Assembly (NCBI GenBank): GCA_022575985.1
Contig: JAKSXM010000231.1
Coordinates: forward strand, 6,946,501-7,010,500
Length of the DNA stretch: 64,000 bases
Reading direction: 5' to 3'
From: Anagrus nilaparvatae
Taxonomy: Eukaryota > Arthropoda > Insecta > Hymenoptera > Mymaridae
A program made the translations under genes and the position numbers. How positions within the stretch are numbered: the first letter of the stretch is position 1; each line of letters opens with the position of its first letter. The notes under the pieces were generated by a model. It had not been told where the DNA came from. It saw only the letters and a program-made list of their open reading frames with translations, and ran no database searches. Of the stretch, positions 55,477 through 64,000 are shown piece by piece.

Positions 55477-58400
55477 TTAATCATTTAAATCAATGTCATC
55501 CTCATTATTTAAGGTTTTTAGAGGTACTAATTTGTGTACCGGACGCTTGAGCTCTGATGATTTAGTTTTGAGGTCGACTACTCGCACTAGACCATCGGGA
55601 CCCTTAAAAACCTTAATGACCCTTGCTAAAGGCCATTTTGATGGTGGCATTGTCTCATCAACGACTAAGACCACGTCATTCACATTTAAATCAGTATTTG
55701 TCTTTTGCCATTTATGGCGTTGTTGCAAGGTTTGCAGATATTCCTGTGACCATTGCCGCCACCAGTCCTGCAACATCTGCTGCACTAACTTGTAGCGTTG
55801 CAGGGCTGGTATTTTATCATTCAAGTAATTTGGTTCAGGGAGAATGCTAGGTTGAGCCTGAGTTAAGATAACAGAGGGTGACAAAAATAAATTGTCAGAT
55901 GGGTCCTCAGTTAGGGGTATCAGGGGCCTGGAGTTTAAGCAGCATTCTATCTGCTTGAGAAGGGTATAAAATTCTTCAAAAGTAAGTTTATGGGTTCCTA
56001 AAACCCTTCTAAGATGATATTTGACTGACTTGACAGCCGCTTCCCAGATTCCACCAAAATGAGGCGCGCCTGGGGCGTTAAATGACCAAGACGTACCTTC
56101 ATCAGCCAATGAGCCCACCAGCTTCTGCATGTAGTCCGAGGACTCCATGTACATCTGCCTTAGGAGCTTATCGGCACCGACAAAGGTTGTACCCTGGTCA
56201 CTATACAGCCCAGAACACTGACCCCGTGTTGAGGTGAATCTACGGAAGGCGGCTATAAAATCTTCGCTAGAATACCCTGAAACTAACTCCAGGTGCACCG
56301 CTTTTGTAGCCATACACACAAAAACCGCTATATAAGCCTTATAAGTGCGACTACCGCGTCCTTTGAAACGTAAAATATCTATTGGACCAGCGTAATCGAC
56401 ACCTGTATACCTAAATGGTTTATCCGGTCTAGTCACCCTAACTGGAGGTAAATTACCCATTTTTTGAGCTACAGTTTCAGCCCTATATCTACGACATGTA
56501 TTACAGTTATTTAAATAAGATCTGATCATTCTCTTAGATTTTACTATCCAAAAATTTTGCCTAACTGTAGAATGAGTCAATCTTATGCCACTATGCAATT
56601 TTTTCTCATGAACATGACCAATGATTAATTTAGAAAATTGACAATTATACGGAAGTATGAAAGGGTGCTTTTCATCTGGGTCTAATGATGATGCTTGTAC
56701 CCTACCACCAACTCTTAGTAAATTTTTATCCAAACAAGGATCAATACTTTGCAAATTGGAATCTTCTATATCCCTACCACTTTCAAGATATATAATGTCA
56801 TTTTTGAAATGAGCCCGCTGAACAACAAAAATCCAGACAAATCTAGCTCTAATTAATTCAGAAATAGAAGGAGTTTTAAAACATTTCAATCTACAATCTA
56901 CTTCAAACCAACAATTAATAAATAACTTCAAATCTTTTCTATTAGCCAATTTAATCTTAATTTTAGTTTTTATTAAAAGTCTATCAATAAAACGTAAGAC
57001 ATACGACGTAACTCTTAAAAGTTTTTGAAGATCCGAATATTTATTTAACAGATCCCAATGATGTACTTTTTTATTCTTTTTTAAATTAATATTAAAATTA
57101 TAAGACACTACATTAACCGACTTACATTGAAAACCACTCGTAGGACTCATAGAAGCTCTAATCACACTACCCCCCTCCCACCACAAAGAAAAAGGCTCCA
57201 ATTCACTAGGAGATATGCCTCTGGAAACACAGTCAGCAGGGTTGTCCCTCGTGCTGACGTGGTTCCAGTAAGCTTCAGGGAGATACGAGTGTATCTTAGA
57301 ACACCTATGAGCCACAAATGTAGGCCACTTGGAAGGATGTGCCTTAAGCCACTGAAGTACATCCATGGAATCCGTGTATAAAAATATTCCCACTGACTCC
57401 AAATTCAGCGCCCTAAGAACCTTGACTGCTAATTTAGTTAAGAGAAAGGCAGCACTGAGCTCTAACCTTGGTATTGTTTGTAAAGGTTTTATGGGGGCCA
57501 CTTTTGATTTAGCCTGAACTAAATGAACCGTACTCTTACCTTTATGAGTAACTTTGAAGTAAGTGCAGGCTGCATAAGCTAATTTAGAAGCATCAGCAAA
57601 GCCAAAAAGTTCGTATTTAGCTCCTGGTATGTATTCAAGCCATCTATTAATTTTTATGTTTTTTAAAATTGGGGTACTATCGTACCACGTTAAAAATTCA
57701 TTTTTTAATTCAATGGGCAACGAGTCATCCCAACCTAATTTAAAAAGCCATAATCTCTGCATAAAAATTTTAGCAGTGATAATTACTGGTGCTAACCACC
57801 CCAAAGGATCAAAGAACTTCGCTACACTAGCCAGAACTATTCTTTTTGAAATTTTACCACTAAGGTCATCTTTTTTAAAATCAAAGGAGAAAAAATCACC
57901 TTCTACCGACCAATGTAAGCCTAAAAGGTCAAAATATGAATTAGATGAACCAACTTTTGCACAGATTGAATCTGAGAAATCCAACAATGCAGGGTGGTTG
58001 GCCTTCCATTTATGCAACGAAAAACCACCCACCTTGCAGATTTTAATTAAACTTTTTTGTTTATCCAATGCTTCTTGCAAAGAATGCCCACCAGAAAGAG
58101 TATCGTCCATATACGTCTCTTTTTCTAAAATTTCCACAGCTAGAGGATAGTTTTTGCCTTCATCTAAAGCTAATTGCTTCATGACTCTAATAGCCAGAAA
58201 TGGACTGCTAATCATTCCATAAGTGACCGTATTAAGCGACCAAGTTTTGATATTTTCATTAATATCATCACGCCATAAAATCTGTTGAAAGCGCCTATCA
58301 TCCTTATGAACCAAAATCTGCCTAAACATATGCTCTATGTCAGACACGAAAACATACTTATACCTCATCCAGCCTATCAATAGTTCAGCTAGGTCAGGAA

Positions 58401-59418
58401 GCAAATTTGCTCCACAATGCAAGAGGTCATTTATTGACACTTTATTAAAATCTCTAGCTGCACCATTGAAGACTGACCTAAATTTACCATTATGTAATAT
58501 ACCATGATGAGGAATAAAATAATATAAATCTACAGAGCCTAAAATCTGAGATTCTTCCATATGCCCTAATTCTCTATAATCTACAAAAAATTTATGATAA
58601 GCTTTGTTATACTCAGGATCCTTAGGAAAACGAGATTCAATTCTACCTAAAAATTTTTTAGCAATGGAAAAAGAACCTTTGAACGATAATCCATCTGATG
58701 ATTTTTTAAATGGTAAACGAACTACATATCGGCCTGTTTCATCCCTATAATGAGTTTTAACAAATAGGTCTTCACAAGCTTGCTCATCAGGGGTTAGGAA
58801 GCGAGTTGATTTATCAAAAATTTCCTCTTGACGCCAAAATTTTTCTAAATCAAAATTTAGATTACTATTATTTAAATTAGATTCATCTACTAAGCTACAA
58901 ATTGGCCCACCGCCATAATTTCCAGAAACAATCCAACCAAGTTTAGTTTGCGTAGCTATAGGGTCTAAGGGACCATCCCTACGAACATCTTTAGCTATAG
59001 CTGCATGGATCGTTGTGCCAAGTAATATCTGAATATTACCTTGACCATTAAAATTTGGATCAGCTAATACCAAATTTTTTAAGTGATTAAGTTCCTTAAA
59101 TTTAATTGAAGAATTTGGGTTATAACCCGAAATTTTAGGAAGCACATGAGCTTCAACTTCCAATTTAAAATCAGACACAAAATGAGGTTTAATAAAAAAG
59201 GATGCTACCTTGCTACAAGTATATGCAATACTTCCTCCAATCCCTGATACGGGCAATTTTACTGAATGAACTGGGAGATTCAAATTTTTAACCAAAGATT
59301 GTTTTATAAAAGATGCCTGTGAACATTGGTCCACTAAAGCCCTAACCAAAGATTCCCGTCCATTGATACCAGAAACCCTTATCATGGCAGTCGCGAGCAA
59401 GGATTCAGACAATGATTG
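55477..59418 (-). mobile_element. BEL/Pao element pol polyprotein, intact
   Basis: About 1,311 residues in one open frame. Domains in order: aspartic protease-like (ALVDQCSQASFI, about residue 25; GIGGS), reverse transcriptase (HHGILHNGKFRSVFNGAARD, VFVSDIEHMFRQI near 350, YMDD at 434-437), RNase H (FGFADASKLAYAACTYF near 605), an HHCC zinc finger of integrase (NCNTCRRY), integrase core (DYAGP near 1005, YSDQGTTFVG near 1071, GIWEAAVKS near 1124) and a C-terminal DUF5641-like segment (DVVLVVDETMPPSKWPLARV). All key acidic residues are visible. It has the same frame as gag and is separated from it by one TGA at 59419. The first internal ATG is at 59385. Length agrees with BEL/Pao pol. This is the best preserved mobile element here. 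Confidence 0.9.
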
Positions 59419-60852
59419 TCAAGAAGTACTAGGTAAACTTGTTTGTTCTACAGCTACTACGCTTTTCTCTGTGCTTTTAGCTTGATTTCCATTAGAGTTA
59501 TTATTAGTATTATTATTTTTTGAATTTTTATTGGTATTTTTATTATTATTTTTACTGATATGCAAGGTTGTGTGGTGTTTACCACTACACTCTTCGCATC
59601 TCTTTTTAGAAAAACATTTTTCAGCCTTATGCTTTACGCCTAAACAATTATAACATCTATCATTCTTATCAAGGAATTCTTTCCTCTGATCTACTGATTT
59701 ATTTTTAAATTTTGAGCAAAATTGAAGCAAGTGATTTTCATTACAGATTATACATTGAACAGGTTTTTTAGTATTGTTATTATTTGCACTTGATTCAATT
59801 TTGCTATGAAGCACTTTAGCAGAGGCTGAACTAGTATTGTTCTTAGTTTTATCAATATTTAGTTTTGAGGCACTATTTGTCTCTTCAATTGATTCTAGTA
59901 TTTCAATTTGTTTATTTAAAAACTCTATGATCTTGCTAAAAGCAGGTGGATCAGCATTAGAAGCTACAGTAAAAGTCTCATCATTAGATTCACTTACTGA
60001 ATCATCATTATTAGAATTATTCATTTGACTATTATAGTATGAATTACTCAAGAAAATTTCCCATTGTTCTCTACTCTTAAAATCTAATAATGACAATACA
60101 TGGAAAACCATTAAGTCATCCCAATGCTGAGTAGGTCTGCCTAACCCTTTCAATGCTGCCAAGGGGGTATTGATGCTACTTAACAACCTTTTAAGCTCTG
60201 AAGCAGAATTTTTTTGTATTTTAGGAATTGAAAAAATGGCAGAAACATGAGCGTTAACTAATCTTTTCTTTATTTCGTATTTGCTCTTTAATCTGTCCCA
60301 AGCTAGCTCAAAATTTGCTTCAGTAATGTCAAAGGGCTGTATTAAATCCAGAGCATCCCCCTTGACATGAGATTTCAGGTGCCTAAGCTTAACTACACTG
60401 GAAATGTTCGGCTTATTTATTACTGTAGAAGTAAAGATGTCGCGGAACGACTCCCAGTGCTTATAATCCCCATCAAACTCAGGTATTGAAAGAGGAGGCA
60501 GCCTATCATTATCAAAAGTTATAATTTGCCTTGGGGGCTGTGCTTGCACAATAGGGATGGCTACGCTATTTTCATCTAAGAAATTTTGAAACTTAGCTAA
60601 ATTAATTAAATAATTTTCCTCTACCCTACCAAAAATATCCTCTGAAAAATATACGTGATTAGATACTGAAGGGTAGTCCGGATGAGAAAGCATAGTATTA
60701 TGATTATTTTCAAATTTTATAAAGTTTTTGGTTAATGATTCCATTCTAACTTTACACGACGCAATGGATTTCGTTTGGTCTGAATAAAATCTATCAAAAG
60801 CTTTAAACATTCTATCTGAAAGGGTATTTTGTTCCAAAAATAGGTTAGACAT
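59419..60852 (-). mobile_element. BEL/Pao element gag protein
   Basis: It starts at ATG 60852 (MSNLFLEQNTLSDRMFK) and runs 477 residues to TGA at 59419. A DUF1759-type gag core lies at about residues 110-270 (LSIPEFDGDYKHWESFRDIF, LRHLKSHVKGDALDLI, WDRLKSKYEIKKRLVNAH). Zinc-knuckle segments follow (CIICNENHLLQFC, CYNCLGVKHKAEKC, CEECSGKHHTTLH) and an Asn-rich tail. Gag binds the RNA genome and forms the particle. No stop or frameshift is present inside it. The TGA is followed in frame by CAA TCA and then pol. Confidence 0.9.
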
Positions 60853-60870
60853 TGTGGTGGTTATGGTCAC

Positions 60871-61935
60871 ACGAATACAATATTAAAAAATAAATTGAAA
60901 AAAAAATTCAGAACTTGTTCAGTATAAAAAAGGAAAAAATTTGTTACCAAAAAATTAAGCTAATTCAATGTTATCAATGTATAAAGAATAAATCAATAAA
61001 TTAAAAAATTCTAAAATACTATAAAATGAGAAAAAGAATGATATTGATTTATTAATAAATTTAAAATAAACAATAACAATTTTTTTTTTTTTTTAATCAA
61101 GTTGTGACTTTTTTTTTTTTTTTTTTAGATCAATAAAAATAAGGTTATAATATTATAATATGAACAATAAGAAATTTTGATTATATTAAATTAAACGAAT
61201 TGATTGTAATATTATTAAAAAACCTTGCCAAATAAAAAATATTTAAAATTATTGTATAAATAATTTTTTACAAATACTTTTCCAAATGCTGACGTGACGC
61301 GGTCCAATCCCTGATCAGCCAAAGCACCTCCAAGAACAGCCAAAACAATGATCTCCAAGGTCCAAAAAGATCCCAAAAGCCAGTCACGCAGCAGTGTATA
61401 TCAATGACCAAAACTCCAGAACTCCAACGCCAATACCTTAGGAACTTCCAAAATAATTAGTAAAAATTCTAAATTAAAGAAGGACAAAAAACATAATTTA
61501 ATGTCCTTAATTATTTTTTTATATTTAAGAGAACAAAAAAAGGTTCAAACTATAAAAAGAAAATCTATATTTTTTTTTTTTTAAATGAGAAAAAATAAAA
61601 CAATGTATATTACTTAATATCTGATTAAGCAACACAATTTTATTCTTTTTGTATTTAATTGTTAAAGATTTTATTAATTATTTATTAAAAATGGAAAAAA
61701 GAATAAATTTATTTTTAATTTTTAATATTTTAAATTATACATAATTCTATTGAATTAAAAAAAAAGTTAATAATATACAAATAATTGAACAATTTTATTT
61801 ACTTTTAAATTTCATTTACACACTTATGCGCGCCACCACTTAAAACAAAAAAAAATTTAACATAAAATTTTCTGAGATTTTAATAAAGCTTTTTTTTTTT
61901 TTTACAAAAACAAAAAACGCTGCCAAGTGATTGGC
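60871..61935 (-). other. BEL/Pao leader / 5' untranslated region
   Basis: It lies upstream of gag on the - strand. It is very AT-rich, with poly(T) and poly(A) runs (61081-61095, 61110-61126) and one GC-richer patch at 61285-61450. No LTR matching 54735-55100 is found here, so the 5' LTR is either beyond the window or lost. Confidence 0.4.
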
Positions 61936-61940
61936 ACTAT

Positions 61941-63014
61941 GGTTCCTCATTAACAATAGCAAAATATTTATAATGGTCTATTTTATCTAATAAAAATTAT
62001 AATTTGAGATATCAGTATTTCATAAAAAAAAGTTAAATACCGTATTTTAAAAGAAAAAAAATGTTGCTGTGATTTAATGTTTTTTATTTAACAAATTTTT
62101 AGAAAAAAATTTTCAATAAACTAGGTATTACACTTAAAAAAAAAACAATATTACAGATTTTTTAATTTTTTTGTTTTATTAATATTGAGAAAAAAAATTT
62201 GAAAAAATTCGGTATCAGATCCAAAAAATTACTATGAATACTTTCTAAAACTAGTACTCTCATAGAAATTAATTAGGTACTACGTCCGAACAAAAAAAAA
62301 ATTTGGTATTCTTTGTATTTTTTTGGTGAAAAAAATTTTGGGAAAAAAATTTTCAAAAAATTAGTTATCAGATTCGAGATATCGAGTAAAAATCGTACTT
62401 TCAAATATAAGTACTTTTATGGAAATAAATGAGGTATTACATCCAAATTAAAAAAAAAAAAAAAAGTAGTTTGAGATTTTTTGATGAAAAAATTTTTGAA
62501 AAAAAAATTAGATCTTAATTCCATAATGGTTGTTAAATACCACCGATTGCAAAATTTTCAAATATTAGTACTTTCATAGAAAAAAACTAAGTATTACGTC
62601 CTAAAATAAAAAAAATTTTGGCATTTTTTGTATTTTTTGGCAACAAAAATTTTGAGAAAAAAATTTTGAAAAAATTAGGTATCAGGTCCAAAAAAATGCT
62701 ATAAACCATAGTTCTAAAACTAGTACTCTCAAAGAAATAAATTAGGTACTACGTCCAAAAAGAAAAAAAAAATTAGTGTTTTTTGTATTTTTTTGTGAAA
62801 AAAATTTTGAGAAAAAAATTTTCAAAAAATTAGTTATCAGATTCGAGATATCGAGTAAAAATCGTACTTTCAAATATAGGTACTTTCGTGGAAATAAATG
62901 AGGTATTACATCCAAATTAAAAAAAAAAAAAAGTAGTTTGAGATTTTTTGATAAAAAAATTTTTGAAAAAAAAATTAGGTCTTAATTCCATAATGGTTGT
63001 GAAATTTCACCAGT

Positions 63015-63068
<54 letters not shown>

Positions 63069-63525
63069 GACTTTTTTTAAAAACCGGTTTTTTAGCTTCC
63101 TGAGGTCCCAAAACGTGCTTATATGCCAAAAAATCAAAAATCAAAATTTCATCTATCACAAAGGTTCCTCTATGAGGAACCAAAATTAAGTTTCAGGTCC
63201 AAAAAATTACTATAAACGATATTTCTAAAACTAGTACTCTCATAGAAATCAATTAGGTACTACATCCAAAAATAAAAAAAAATTAAGTTTTTTTTGTATT
63301 TTTTGGTGAAAAAAATTTTGAGAAAAAAATTTTCAAAAAATTAGTTATCAGATTCGAGATATCGAGTAAAAATCGTACTTTCAAATATAAGTACTTTCGT
63401 GGAAATAAATGAGGTATTACATCCAAATTAAAAAAAAAAAAAAGTAGTTTGAGATTTTTTTATGAAAAAATTTTTGAAAAAAAAATTAGGTCTTAATTCC
63501 ATAATGGTTGTGGAATTTCACCGGT

Positions 63526-63591
<66 letters not shown>

Positions 63592-63705
63592 GACTTTTTT
63601 TAAAAACCGGTTTTTTAGCTTCCTGAGGTCCCAAAACGTGCTTATATGCCAAAAAATCAAAAATCAAAATTTCATCTATCACAAAGGTTCCTCTATGAGG
63701 AACCA
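61941..63705. repeat. Tandem ~0.5 kb repeats with (CA)n tracts, ended by GGTTCCTCA/TGAGGAACC
   Basis: Three units begin near 62208, 62679 and 63187 with TCAG(G/A)TCCAAAAAATTACTAT, ACTAGTACTCTCATAGAAAT and GGTACTAC(A/G)TCC. Each continues with TTAGTTATCAGATTCGAGAT and AAAATCGTACTTTCAAATAT; the last two then have (CA)n (63024-63063, 63540-63588), AAAACGTGCTTATATGCC and the palindrome GGTTCCTCTATGAGGAACC. The block opens with GGTTCCTCA at about 61941 and closes with TGAGGAACC at about 63705. A diverged copy sits at 1-850. There is no coding sequence. Confidence 0.75.
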
Positions 63706-64000
63706 AAAATTATAATTTATTTATATTTATTATTATTTTTCAAACTAAAATTTTACCAATTAATTAAATAAATATTATACAGAAAATACTATATACAAAA
63801 CTAAAATAAAGAGAGAGATAAATAAAAATTTAATTTTATCTCTTTTCTTTTTTTTATAATACAATTTCTATACGTTATAAAGAGCAGAAAGAAAAAAAAG
63901 AAGAGGGGAAATAAGGTTACTTATCTCAGCAGTTATGATTGATTGCGCAGGCGACTCTAAAATTGCAAACAAAATGGCTGCTAACAGGTTGGCATGTTTA
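63706..64000. other. Window end, no gene seen
   Basis: AT-rich sequence followed by a slightly GC-richer patch (63930-64000). It may continue the BEL/Pao leader beyond the inserted repeat, but nothing proves this. Confidence 0.35.

Noticed and set aside
55493..58150. Several + strand open frames of 75-173 residues opposite the BEL/Pao pol
   Set aside because: All are antisense shadows of the 1,311-residue pol frame and show no family motif.
63518..63706. Open frame with a long Cys-Val run
   Set aside because: It is the translation of the (CA)n microsatellite on the opposite strand. A similar frame at 612-806 is the TACA tract.

Overview
This window looks like nuclear DNA from an insect, most likely a hymenopteran of the parasitoid-wasp type. 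The evidence is the very AT-rich, intron-bearing sequence, a Toll-type receptor, a family of MATH-BTB (speckle-type POZ / TDPOZ-like) genes, an F-box/LRR-like gene, and arthropod retroelement families (BEL/Pao, Gypsy, R1-, R2- and CR1/Jockey-like LINEs, Penelope-like elements). The species assignment is inference; no marker gene is present. There is no rRNA, CRISPR or bacterial-type operon.

Layout. 1-5.1 kb: a flanking repeat, then a five-exon Toll-like receptor gene on the + strand. It has one in-frame stop, a 1.4 kb foldback element in its last intron, and a break just after the transmembrane segment, so no TIR domain follows; I call it a pseudogene. 5.1-11 kb: nested foldback elements, including a 1.15 kb almost perfect palindrome made of two head-to-head Penelope-like 3' ends. 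11-27 kb: three MATH-BTB paralogues, all on the + strand, separated by MITEs (TTAA-flanked piggyBac-like, hAT, foldback). These three are the only host genes that look intact. 27-36 kb: MITEs, a degraded CR1/Jockey-like LINE, a 2.26 kb composite inverted-repeat element carrying a tRNA-like sequence, and a 980 bp TTAA-flanked foldback. 36-37.75 kb: a 5'-truncated Penelope-like element (RT C-terminus and GIY-YIG endonuclease) fused in frame to the 3' end of an unknown spliced gene on the - strand. 38-41 kb: a broken F-box/LRR-like gene whose 3' end is present as an inverted duplicate, with an R2-like LINE end between the arms. 42.4-44.1 kb: a 1.7 kb foldback element. 44-49.2 kb: pieces of two Gypsy elements on the - strand. 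49.2-51.7 kb: a degraded R1-clade LINE. 52-54.7 kb: two LINE fragments. 54.7-61.9 kb: a nearly intact BEL/Pao element on the - strand whose gag and pol lie in one frame split by a single UGA. 61.9-63.7 kb: three tandem ~0.5 kb repeats carrying (CA)n tracts, related to the repeat at the very start of the window.

The genes do not form a pathway. The window is a transposon-dense gene-poor region in which old host genes (Toll, F-box/LRR, the Penelope fusion partner) are being broken while a small MATH-BTB family has duplicated. Adaptor-type BTB proteins of this architecture usually feed substrates to Cullin-3 ubiquitin ligases. Several insertions can be dated relative to one another because one copy of a repeat is filled and another copy in the same window is empty.
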